From the NCBI RefSeq assembly GCF_014904735.1, contig NZ_JACZCR010000020.1, positions 62,001 through 126,000 on the forward strand: a stretch of 64,000 nucleotides of DNA. Reading direction: 5' to 3'. Both the position numbers and the translations under genes were made by a program. Source of the stretch: Microbulbifer hainanensis (lineage in GTDB: Bacteria > Pseudomonadota > Gammaproteobacteria > Pseudomonadales > Cellvibrionaceae). The notes under the pieces were generated by a model. The model was not told the DNA's origin. It was given only the letters and a program-made list of their open reading frames with translations, and made no database searches. Position 1 is the first letter of the stretch, and every line of letters starts with the position of its first letter. This document shows, piece after piece, positions 17,461-24,759 of the stretch.

Positions 17461-19135
17461 AGCGGTAGAACGATACCCGCTCCACCCCAGTCTTCTGTCC
17501 CTCGGCCACTTCCCGGTACAGGTTTTGCCGCGGTGCCAGCACCGCGTCGCGCCCCTCGCGGTAGCTCTGCTCCTCGACCACTGCACGGTAGGCTTTGTCC
17601 AGGTCGAGCGCGCGGCGGCGGGACGGCATGATCAGTACATTGATATCGTCCGCCAACCTGTCGAGCATCGCGGTTTTCAGCGTGCCGTCTTCGTTGAAGA
17701 AGTGCGCGCGCACCTCGCCGTTGGAGCGGTATTCGTCTGCATTACCCACCTGCTGCAGGTAGTGGGCGTACTCGCCCTCGCCGTCGGCGCGCCGGGGTTC
17801 CGGCAGACCGGCCAGCGCTTTCTGTGACCAGTGATACCAGCCGCGCTGGAAACTGTTACCGGCATCCAGCTTGCGGGTCATCGCAAAGCCGCCGTCGACA
17901 TTGGCCCCGATGGCACCGTGGCAGCCCGCGCAGCTCGCGAGCTCCTCGTAGGACTGCGGGCGCAGGTCGCCGCGGCTGTCCTCGATAAAACCGCTGTAGC
18001 GCCAGCCGCGGCGGTTGCTGATACCCCGCTCGATATCGCCGACCACGGGCTCGATGCGGTCGGGAAAATCGTGGGCCTCTTTCAGTTCACCCGCGGCGAG
18101 CTCGCGGTGCTGGAAATAGGTCACCCAGCGCACCTTGCGCGCATAGCGCAGCTCCTTCATGCGCGGTGCCATTGTGGCCCGCTCCTGCGCATCGACATCG
18201 ATATAGCGCACGCTGTGCAGGAACTCGGTGCCGAGCGGGTAGGCGCCGCCGGACAGCGGGGCCTCCTTGTGCTGCTGGGCCAGACGCGCCTGACCGACAT
18301 AGTGCATATAGCGCTGCTCCAGCGGCGCCCAGTCGTAGGTCACGCGCCGGGCGATGGCCAACTCGCCGTCCTTGTCGAGGTCGACCTGCAATTTCTTTTC
18401 ATCGACGGGATCGATGGCCACATCGCGGCGTTTGATCAGTGCCTCGACAATCGCCAGATTGATTCGGTACACCGTTTCGTCGAACTGGCCCTGTTCGTCG
18501 TTGCGGTAAATTTGCGGCAGTCGGATCAGCACATCGTCCATGGAGCCGCTGGTGGGGAAAAAAGTCCCCGGAAAGGGCGTGTAGGCCAGTGCGCGCCAGC
18601 CGGTGAGTTTGTTGTCGGCGTTGCGATCGAAGCCTTCGCTATCGAAATGAAAACCCACATCCGGCACATAGCCATCCCAGCGCCCGTTGTGATTGCCGTC
18701 CCAGTGCGCCGGCAGGTTTTCGGTGAGTTTTTCGGCCAGCGGAATGCGACCGTTTTCCGTGCGATAATTGTCCTCACGCACATAGTCGAGGATTTCCTCG
18801 TCGCTCACCGACGCGATATAGGCGGAGCGGTCCTTGAACAGGTTGCGCCAGTGGTTGGCCCGCGCCGGTGCGGCAAAGTCGTAGGCCAGCTGCAGATCCA
18901 CGTCGTTGGTAAAGTTCGGCGCTTCGCTGCGGGTGTGGCACACGTAGCAGGGATTGCTCGCCGTAGCGCCCGGGTTTTCCGTCTTGGTGTAACACTGGGG
19001 CGGCGTCACTGCCGCGGGGTTGGTGAGATAGAGCCGGCCCAGATTGTCCGGTTGCTTTTCGATGGCTACCGAGGCTGCGGCGACGCCACCGGCGATAAGG
19101 ACAGCGGTGATCGCCGCCGGGAAAATTGCGCGCAT
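17459..19135 (-). CDS. Diheme cytochrome c-like exported protein
   Basis: 558 residues with an N-terminal signal segment (AAITAVLIAGGVAAASVA) and two c-type heme motifs, CYVCH near residue 63 and CAGCH near residue 413. The long region between contains WDGNHNGRWDGYVPDVGF and DFDSEGFDRNADNKLTGW-like acidic loops suggestive of calcium sites. Such proteins are periplasmic electron carriers or peroxidase-like enzymes; no specific enzyme can be named. It is co-oriented with, and 80 bp after, the PhoX-type gene. A hairpin with a T-run separates them. Its stop codon overlaps a small repeat element. Likely function with PhoX is inference. Confidence 0.82.
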   Translation of the reverse strand: MRAIFPAAITAVLIAGGVAAASVAIEKQPDNLGRLYLTNPAAVTPPQCYTKTENPGATASNPCYVCHTRSEAPNFTNDVDLQLAYDFAAPARANHWRNLFKDRSAYIASVSDEEILDYVREDNYRTENGRIPLAEKLTENLPAHWDGNHNGRWDGYVPDVGFHFDSEGFDRNADNKLTGWRALAYTPFPGTFFPTSGSMDDVLIRLPQIYRNDEQGQFDETVYRINLAIVEALIKRRDVAIDPVDEKKLQVDLDKDGELAIARRVTYDWAPLEQRYMHYVGQARLAQQHKEAPLSGGAYPLGTEFLHSVRYIDVDAQERATMAPRMKELRYARKVRWVTYFQHRELAAGELKEAHDFPDRIEPVVGDIERGISNRRGWRYSGFIEDSRGDLRPQSYEELASCAGCHGAIGANVDGGFAMTRKLDAGNSFQRGWYHWSQKALAGLPEPRRADGEGEYAHYLQQVGNADEYRSNGEVRAHFFNEDGTLKTAMLDRLADDINVLIMPSRRRALDLDKAYRAVVEEQSYREGRDAVLAPRQNLYREVAEGQKTGVERVSFYR

Positions 19136-19147
19136 AACGAGAATCCG

Positions 19148-19197
19148 AAAAAAGCGGAAGTGCCGCGCCCCGGCAAACGTCGGCCAGGGCGCGGCAC
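19148..19197 (-). terminator. Intercistronic terminator/attenuator between phoX and the cytochrome gene
   Basis: Perfect 11-bp stem GTGCCGCGCCC/GGGCGCGGCAC (19160-19170 with 19187-19197), followed on the minus strand after CTTCCG by six T residues. It would end many transcripts after phoX and lower expression of the downstream cytochrome gene. Confidence 0.65.
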
Positions 19198-19215
19198 CGG
19201 ATTTGGCCGAATAGA

Positions 19216-21063
19216 TTATTCGGCGCTATTCACATCCATGGCCGGGAAGGGACCCACATAACCGGTGTAGGCGCGGTGCTCCAGTGAGCCGGGTGCAAGC
19301 TGGTCGCCGTCGGATTCGCCGTAGGGATGCTGGACTACACTCATCAGGTAGGCGAAGCCGTTGATGTTCGGGTACCAGTAGGGCGAAGTGGTTTCGGAGC
19401 CGTAGGGCGTGGTCTGGATACGGGTCAGGCCAGCGGTGTGATCGGCGGCGTCCACGTTATCCAGATTCAGCGACCAGATGACGTCGTTCTGGTGGCCGGA
19501 GCCAGTGTCTTCACCGATGATCAGCGTGTTGTAGCCGGTGATAAAGGTCAGGTTGTCCGGATTGGCGAGGCCGTCCGCGTCGCAGCTGTAACTGGCGAAG
19601 GGGCTGTCAGAGGGATATACCGTCGGGATACCGCCGATCAGGCCGCTCATATGCGTGGCGACATAATCGGAACCGATGTCGCTGTCGCTGGCTACGTCCA
19701 GCTGGTAGACACCGCCGCAGGCATTTTCCTCGGCGAGCTGGATAGCGCCGGCGCCGTCGGTCATGCCCTTGCGCACTTCACTCATGGCCACATACAGTTT
19801 GCCGCCGTCGGGATCAAAGGTAACACCCTCTTCCTTGCGGAATTCGGTACTGGCGCCCATCAGTGCGGCGTAGCGACGCGTCTCCAGGCGCGAGGCAATT
19901 TTTTCCATACCCGGCTTCAGGCTCAGGCATTCAGTGTTACCGCCGGCAGCGACCTCGGTGCAACCCTCGCCGTCGACGGTAAAGATGTCGTCGAACGTGG
20001 TGGCCGGTACGCCGTCGCCGCCGTGAACCGCAGCGCTGATCTCGGCGTCGGTGGCGTGCCCCAGGGAAACCCACTCCAGGTCGGCGGCGCCCAGGCCTTC
20101 GGCGGAAGTCTGGTTCCACTTGGCGGCATAAACGGTGCCGGCACTCAGGTCACCGGCGGTATCGGCGACGAACATGTAGAAGCCCACATTGGTGCCATCA
20201 TCGGTCATGTAAACCGTCTTGGAGTCGGGCATCACGTAAGAGAGTTCGAAGGCCAGGCGGCCCATGGCATAGTGCTTGGTCAGCTCCGCTGCCGGCGCGG
20301 CGTCACCCTCGGCGGCTACATTGATTTCGATATTCCAGCCGTAAAAGTAGGGGTTCCACTGGGCCGGATCGGCGTAGTAGCTCAACATACCCTTCGCATA
20401 GCCGTCACCCTCGACTTCGACACTGGTGGGCAGGGCGCGGGCATCCGGCTCGTATTCTTCTGACGCGAGGTGAGCGTTCCAGGGAGTCACCGATGCGGCG
20501 CAGTGCACCCAGCCGCCGTCCACGCCGGACTGGTCGATCTGCCACAGGTCCTTGGCGGTCAGCTCTCCATTTTCCGCATCCTGATCCAGTTCCATCAGGA
20601 ACATGGCGCCGGGGCGGGTTTCCATCTGCGAGACGGAAAACAGGCGGTCGCCGATGGGCAACAGGGAAGTGTGTTCGTTGGCATCGGTCACTTTCAGCAT
20701 GCCGTCTTCGCCGTACAGCGGCTGATTGGCGGCGTCTACCAGCTGGCCGAAGACGACGTTGCCATTGACGGAATCACCGGAGCGCAGCAGCGTGTGATAG
20801 CCGATTGCGTATTCTTCGCCATTCACTTCCACCATTGGCGAGGCAAGGATCTGGCGTTTTTCACTATCGGTGCTCGGCGCCGGCACGCCGGTAAAATTCA
20901 GGGATACCACCGGCGTCTCGACGGTACCACCTTCTTCCGGCGCTGGCGGTAGCGTTGCCTGTGAATTATTGTTGTTGTCGTTGCTGCAGGCGGGAATCAG
21001 CGCTATTCCAGCCAGGATAAAACCCAGCTTCAGTGCCAGCGGTTTTTTGGAAAACGGAATCAT
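19216..21063 (-). CDS. phoX: PhoX-family (DUF839) alkaline phosphatase-like lipoprotein
   Basis: PhoX enzymes are Fe/Ca-dependent phosphatases common in marine bacteria. The 615-residue product starts MIPFSKKPLALKLGF and has a lipobox LIPAC, followed by an Asn-rich linker. DUF839-type features include the propeller blocks YVMPDSKTVYMTDDGTNVGF, EEGVTFDPDGGKLYVAMSEV, DADGLANPDNLTF and IIGEDTGSGHQNDVIW. E. coli-type PhoA is encoded two genes downstream. A possible Pho box lies about 84-105 bp upstream of ATG. Some DUF839 proteins are not phosphatases, so activity is inferred. Confidence 0.85.
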   Translation of the reverse strand: MIPFSKKPLALKLGFILAGIALIPACSNDNNNNSQATLPPAPEEGGTVETPVVSLNFTGVPAPSTDSEKRQILASPMVEVNGEEYAIGYHTLLRSGDSVNGNVVFGQLVDAANQPLYGEDGMLKVTDANEHTSLLPIGDRLFSVSQMETRPGAMFLMELDQDAENGELTAKDLWQIDQSGVDGGWVHCAASVTPWNAHLASEEYEPDARALPTSVEVEGDGYAKGMLSYYADPAQWNPYFYGWNIEINVAAEGDAAPAAELTKHYAMGRLAFELSYVMPDSKTVYMTDDGTNVGFYMFVADTAGDLSAGTVYAAKWNQTSAEGLGAADLEWVSLGHATDAEISAAVHGGDGVPATTFDDIFTVDGEGCTEVAAGGNTECLSLKPGMEKIASRLETRRYAALMGASTEFRKEEGVTFDPDGGKLYVAMSEVRKGMTDGAGAIQLAEENACGGVYQLDVASDSDIGSDYVATHMSGLIGGIPTVYPSDSPFASYSCDADGLANPDNLTFITGYNTLIIGEDTGSGHQNDVIWSLNLDNVDAADHTAGLTRIQTTPYGSETTSPYWYPNINGFAYLMSVVQHPYGESDGDQLAPGSLEHRAYTGYVGPFPAMDVNSAE

Positions 21064-21129
21064 GATGGAAGCCCCCCAACTCAAAATTATTTTCGAGCGG
21101 GGAGTAAATCGGCTCTGCGTGACAGTGGC

Positions 21130-21168
21130 ATTACACGACAGCCGCCTTTCATGACCGCTACATGAATT
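21130..21168 (-). promoter_or_regulatory. Possible Pho box and -10 of phoX
   Basis: On the minus strand, TTCATGTAGCGGTCATGAAA (21148-21167) contains TTCAT and GTCAT 11 bp apart, the spacing of PhoB direct repeats (consensus CTGTCAT). TGTAAT (21130-21135) could be the -10. The same bases also form an inverted repeat TTCATG/CATGAA, so another dimeric regulator is possible. Confidence 0.35.
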
Positions 21169-21197
21169 TTTTGCGACTGTGATGTTATCCGAATGTT

Positions 21198-21578
21198 TCA
21201 GCCAATAATTTTCACGGGGTTTTCGTCAGGGTCGCGGCCCTTGCCGGCGCGATAGAGGCGCTCCAGATAATTCTGCCAGTTGGCCTCGTAGTTCTCCGCC
21301 AGCTCGCGCAGGTATTCCCAGGTAAAAATACCGCTGTCGTGACTGTCGTCGAAGGTGATTTTCAGCGCGTAACGCCCGGCCGCTTCGAGATTCTCGATAC
21401 CGACATACATCTTGCCGCTGACCAGCTCACCCTCACCGGCACCGTGGCCGCGCACTTCGGCACTGGGCGAGTAGACCCGCAGATACTCCGCCGGCAGTTC
21501 GAATTCTGCGTCGTCGAACTCAATCTGCAGGGTTTTGTCTGCGCGGTTGAGGCGAATTTTTTTTGGCTTCACTGTCAC
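21198..21578 (-). CDS. DUF971 protein
   Basis: 126-residue DUF971 (gamma-butyrobetaine hydroxylase N-terminal-like) protein. Visible family signatures: PKKIRLNRADKTLQIEFDD, LPAEYLRVYSPSAEVRGHG, and DDSHDSGIFTWEYLRELA at the C-terminal half. It follows hslU on the same strand, the standard position in Pseudomonas, with about 55 bp between them. The domain binds zinc in related enzymes and is found stand-alone in many proteobacteria; its role here is unknown, perhaps linked to Fe-S or quality-control functions. Confidence 0.9.
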   Translation of the reverse strand: MTVKPKKIRLNRADKTLQIEFDDAEFELPAEYLRVYSPSAEVRGHGAGEGELVSGKMYVGIENLEAAGRYALKITFDDSHDSGIFTWEYLRELAENYEANWQNYLERLYRAGKGRDPDENPVKIIG

Positions 21579-21633
21579 CTTCTTTTAATTCCCTTCTCCC
21601 GACCAAGCGGGAGAGGGGAGGATAAATTTGCCG

Positions 21634-22956
21634 TTACAAAATAAAGCGGGACAGATCTTCATCCTGGCTCAACTCGCCCAGGTGACTGTCTACATAGGCG
21701 CCGTCGATGGTGACTGTCTTGTGGCCGTCGCCAGCATCGAAGGAAATTTCTTCCAGCAGCCGCTCCAGTACCGTGTGCAGGCGGCGCGCGCCGATATTTT
21801 CGGTGCGCTCGTTCACGTCGAAAGCCACCTCGGCAATACGGCGAATACCGTCTTCGGAAAATTCCAGCTGCAGCCCCTCGGTCGCCAGCAGCGCTTTCTG
21901 CTGTTCGGTCAGCGAGGCCGACGGCTCGGTGAGAATGCGCTGGAAATCGGCAGACGTGAGCGAGTCCAGCTCGACGCGAATCGGCAGCCGGCCCTGCAGT
22001 TCCGGAATCAGGTCTGACGGCTTGGACAGGTGGAAGGCGCCGGATGCAATAAACAGGATGTGGTCCGTCTTGATCATGCCGTACTTGGTGGTGACGGTGC
22101 AGCCCTCGATCAGCGGCAGCAGGTCGCGCTGCACGCCCTCGCGGGATACGTCGGCACCGCCGCTTTCCTGGCGCTTGGCGACCTTGTCGATTTCGTCGAG
22201 GAACACGATACCGTTCTGCTCGGCGGTCTGGATTGCGCGGGTTTTCACTTCCTCGTCATTGACCAGCTTGCCGGCTTCCTCGTCGGTCAGCTGTTTCATG
22301 GCCTGCTTGACCGTGAGCTTGCGCTTCTTGGTCTTGCCCTGGTTCATGTTCGAGAACATGCCCTGCAGCTGGTTGGTCATTTCCTCCATGCCGGGCGGTG
22401 CCATGATTTCCACCCCCATCGGTGACATCGCCATATCGACTTCGATTTCTTTGTCGTCGAGCTGGCCTTCACGCAATTTCTTGCGGAATGTCTGGCGGGT
22501 ACTGGAATCCTTGTCGCCCGGTTCGGTGGAGCGCGCCGGCGGTAGCAGCGCGTCGAGCACGCGCTCTTCGGCGGCGTCCAGCGCGCGCTGTTCGACACCG
22601 GCCATGGCCTTCTCGCGCTCAAGCTTCACAGCCATTTCCACCAGGTCGCGGACGATGGATTCTACATCGCGACCGACGTAGCCGACCTCGGTGAACTTGG
22701 TCGCCTCCACTTTAATGAAGGGCGCACCGGCCAGCTTGGCCAGGCGGCGGGCGATCTCGGTCTTGCCCACGCCGGTGGGGCCGATCATCAGGATATTTTT
22801 CGGGGTAATTTCCGCGCGCAGTTCCTCGTTCACCTGCATGCGCCGCCAGCGGTTGCGCAGTGCAATGGCCACGGCGCGCTTGGCATCCTGTTGGCCGACG
22901 ATATGGCGGTCGAGTTCGTGGACGATTTCGCGGGGGGTCATCTGGGATTGGGACAT
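21634..22956 (-). CDS. hslU: HslU, ATPase/unfoldase of the HslVU protease
   Basis: 440-residue AAA+ ATPase that unfolds substrates and feeds them to HslV in the cytoplasm; heat-shock inducible in relatives. Begins [21 protein letters not shown]; Walker A GPTGVGKT at residues 59-66, the intermediate I domain about 110-240, Walker B VFLDEID, and the C-terminal tail ending LSRFIL that docks into HslV. ATG at 22956 was chosen over the longer open frame because it matches the family N-terminus. It follows hslV after 136 bp containing the AGGTTTCGAAACCT palindrome. Confidence 0.96.
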   Translation of the reverse strand: MSQSQMTPREIVHELDRHIVGQQDAKRAVAIALRNRWRRMQVNEELRAEITPKNILMIGPTGVGKTEIARRLAKLAGAPFIKVEATKFTEVGYVGRDVESIVRDLVEMAVKLEREKAMAGVEQRALDAAEERVLDALLPPARSTEPGDKDSSTRQTFRKKLREGQLDDKEIEVDMAMSPMGVEIMAPPGMEEMTNQLQGMFSNMNQGKTKKRKLTVKQAMKQLTDEEAGKLVNDEEVKTRAIQTAEQNGIVFLDEIDKVAKRQESGGADVSREGVQRDLLPLIEGCTVTTKYGMIKTDHILFIASGAFHLSKPSDLIPELQGRLPIRVELDSLTSADFQRILTEPSASLTEQQKALLATEGLQLEFSEDGIRRIAEVAFDVNERTENIGARRLHTVLERLLEEISFDAGDGHKTVTIDGAYVDSHLGELSQDEDLSRFIL

Positions 22957-23092
22957 AGGAATTCTCGGTCGCAAACTTGCTGTGTACTTTCCGCCGACCC
23001 GCTTTCTCATTAACGGGTGGCGGCCGATGACCGGGCCAGGTTTCGAAACCTCGCTCCAGCAACCGGCCTTCAATTCGGGTTAACGCACTGCG

Positions 23093-23632
23093 TCAGTAAC
23101 TCAACTCTTCAATCGTGTGGTTCTGGTTGGTATAGACGCAGATATCGCCGGCGATCTTCAGGCCCTGCTCGACGACGGTGCGGGCATCCAGCTCGGTATT
23201 GTCGAGCAGCGCACGGGCCGCCGATTGGGCGTAGGGGCCACCGGAACCGATGGCGATCAGGTCGTCTTCCGGCTGAATCACGTCGCCGTTGCCGGTGATG
23301 ATCAGGCTAGCGGTTTCGTCGGCTACGGCCAGCAGCGCCTCGAGGCGGCGCAGGGCGCGGTCGGTGCGCCAGTCCTTGGCCAGCTCCACCGCCGCACGGG
23401 TCAGCTGTCCGCCGTGAGCCTCGAGCTTGGCCTCGAAGCGCTCGAACAGGGTGAAGGCATCGGCGGTGCCACCGGCGAAACCGGCGATGACCTTGTCGTT
23501 GTGCAGGCGGCGCACCTTGCGCGCATTGCCTTTCATGATGGTGTTACCCATGGAGACCTGCCCGTCGCCGCCGATGACGACCTTGCCGTTGCGACGGCAG
23601 GAGAGAATGGTGGTTCCGCGATACTGTTCCAC
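23093..23632 (-). CDS. hslV: HslV, peptidase subunit of HslVU
   Basis: Threonine peptidase of 179 residues forming the proteolytic core with HslU. The preferred start is GTG at 23632: it gives [14 protein letters not shown], resembling the short propeptide form (MEQYxGTTI) found in other proteobacteria, and has GGGAG six bases upstream. A longer ATG start at 23656 adds eight residues and has no ribosome site, because a strong hairpin ends three bases before it. The catalytic Thr is the first Thr of TTILS. Other landmarks are [23 protein letters not shown] and [16 protein letters not shown]. Confidence 0.95.
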   Translation of the reverse strand: MEQYRGTTILSCRRNGKVVIGGDGQVSMGNTIMKGNARKVRRLHNDKVIAGFAGGTADAFTLFERFEAKLEAHGGQLTRAAVELAKDWRTDRALRRLEALLAVADETASLIITGNGDVIQPEDDLIAIGSGGPYAQSAARALLDNTELDARTVVEQGLKIAGDICVYTNQNHTIEELSY

Positions 23633-23659
23633 AGGGGGCTCCCGGGTTGTCTGCATACT

Positions 23660-23692
23660 GCAGGGGGAGCGGCGCCCGGCCGCTCCCCCTGC
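23660..23692 (-). promoter_or_regulatory. Strong hairpin in the hslV leader
   Basis: Perfect 14-bp stem GCAGGGGGAGCGGC / GCCGCTCCCCCTGC around a 5-base loop, ending 28 bases before the preferred GTG start. No T-run follows, so it is not a terminator. E. coli hslVU also carries an inverted repeat in its 5' untranslated region that affects mRNA stability; a similar role here is inference. Confidence 0.6.
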
Positions 23693-23737
23693 GTGAATCG
23701 GTTCTGACTTCTGTAAGTGTGGTCACCGGAGGGGAAT

Positions 23738-23767
23738 TTCAACTTCGGCAGGGCAAATGCCTATAAT
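23738..23767 (+). promoter_or_regulatory. Sigma-70 promoter of the DUF2798 gene
   Basis: -35 TTCAAC (23738-23743), 18-base spacer, consensus -10 TATAAT (23762-23767), about 33 bases upstream of the start codon. Confidence 0.7.
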
Positions 23768-23799
23768 GCGCGCCCGCTGTCACTGACTGGAGTTTCGCC

Positions 23800-24039
23800 T
23801 TGGCCGCACTGTCTTCGCGCTTCTACACGCTGGTGTTCGCGCTGTTCATGTCCTGCATGATGTCACTGCTGATGTCCGGGGTGATCACCTTCATCAATAC
23901 CGGGCTGGCGGACGGATTCCTGTGGCGCTGGCTGCACGCGTTTGTCGTGGCCTGGATGGTGGCGTTTCCGCTGGTTTCGGTGATCGCGCCACTGGCCCAC
24001 TGGCTGACGCGCAAGCTGGTACGCTCACCGCTGCAATAA
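23800..24039 (+). CDS. DUF2798 small membrane protein
   Basis: 79 residues with two hydrophobic helices: TLVFALFMSCMMSLLMSGVI and FVVAWMVAFPLVSVIAPLAH. This pattern, including the intervening NTGLADGFLWRWLHAF, matches DUF2798, a family of small inner-membrane proteins of unknown function. The start appears to be TTG at 23800, preceded by TGGAG at good spacing; no earlier ATG is in frame. It is divergent from hslV and convergent with the SPOR gene, and has its own near-consensus promoter. Confidence 0.75.
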   Translation: MAALSSRFYTLVFALFMSCMMSLLMSGVITFINTGLADGFLWRWLHAFVVAWMVAFPLVSVIAPLAHWLTRKLVRSPLQ

Positions 24040-24078
24040 ACAAGCGGGACTAGACGGGAAACTGCGCCGTGATGACGC

Positions 24079-24654
24079 TTACTGGGACTTGAGCGGGCGT
24101 TTCAGCACCAGCGGCATCAGGTTCATGTTGGCGAGGGTCTCGCGCGCCGCGGATACTTCCGAACTGTTTTCGTAGGGGCCGACCAGTACCCGGTTCCAGG
24201 TGCCGCGGCTGTCGGTGTTGCTTTCCACTTTCACATCCAGATTGGCGAGCATCAGCCTCGCCCGCAGCTTTTCCGCCTCCGCCTTGTCACGGAAAGAAGC
24301 GGCCTGGAGGATATAGGTCATTTGCGGGTCGCGGCTGGGGCGGACACCCGGCTCTTCGGCGGGGCTTTTGCTGTTGTGGCGCGCCAGCTTGGCATCTTTC
24401 GGCGGCGGCACGGACACTTCGTTTTCCTTCAGCAGCGTGTAGAAATCGAAGCGCGGCGCGTCGGACTTGTCTTCCGCCTGCTGCTTTGCGGGCGCCGGCG
24501 GCCGGTGTGCGGAGGAGGGCGCCTGGTCGTGCTTGAGGCCGTTCAGGAAGATGATGAACACCACGAAGCCGCCGACAAAATTCCCCAGCACGAACCAGAC
24601 CCAGGCGGGCTTGCCTGCGGAATTGTTGCGGCGACTGGCATTGCGACGGCTCAT
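24079..24654 (-). CDS. SPOR-domain membrane protein, FtsN-like
   Basis: 191 residues: short basic cytoplasmic N-terminus (MSRRNASRRNN), a single membrane span WVWFVLGNFVGGFVVFIIF (about 18-36), a Pro/Ala-rich periplasmic linker, and a SPOR domain near residues 110-185 (YILQAASFRDKAEAEKLRA, WNRVLVGPYEN) that binds denuded septal peptidoglycan. In Pseudomonas the gene in this position, beside priA and hslV, is an FtsN-like division protein. The ATG at 24654 follows AGGAAAGAG; a further ATG at 24681 is less well placed. argS, often adjacent, is absent. Confidence 0.87.
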   Translation of the reverse strand: MSRRNASRRNNSAGKPAWVWFVLGNFVGGFVVFIIFLNGLKHDQAPSSAHRPPAPAKQQAEDKSDAPRFDFYTLLKENEVSVPPPKDAKLARHNSKSPAEEPGVRPSRDPQMTYILQAASFRDKAEAEKLRARLMLANLDVKVESNTDSRGTWNRVLVGPYENSSEVSAARETLANMNLMPLVLKRPLKSQ

Positions 24655-24759
24655 GGAAGTCTCTTTCCTGTAATTCTTCATTGGATACGGCGGTAGCGCG
24701 AATTGTAACGCTATTCGGCGTCATTAGGGTCTGCCGGCACTAAATTTGCCGGCGCCGCA

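Noticed and set aside
17831..19261. 476-codon plus-strand frame opposite the cytochrome gene
   Set aside because: Contradicted by two CxxCH heme motifs and a signal peptide in the minus-strand frame.
22957..23092. AGGTTTCGAAACCT palindrome between hslV and hslU as a terminator
   Set aside because: No T-run follows and the two genes must be co-expressed; probably chance or a weak processing site.
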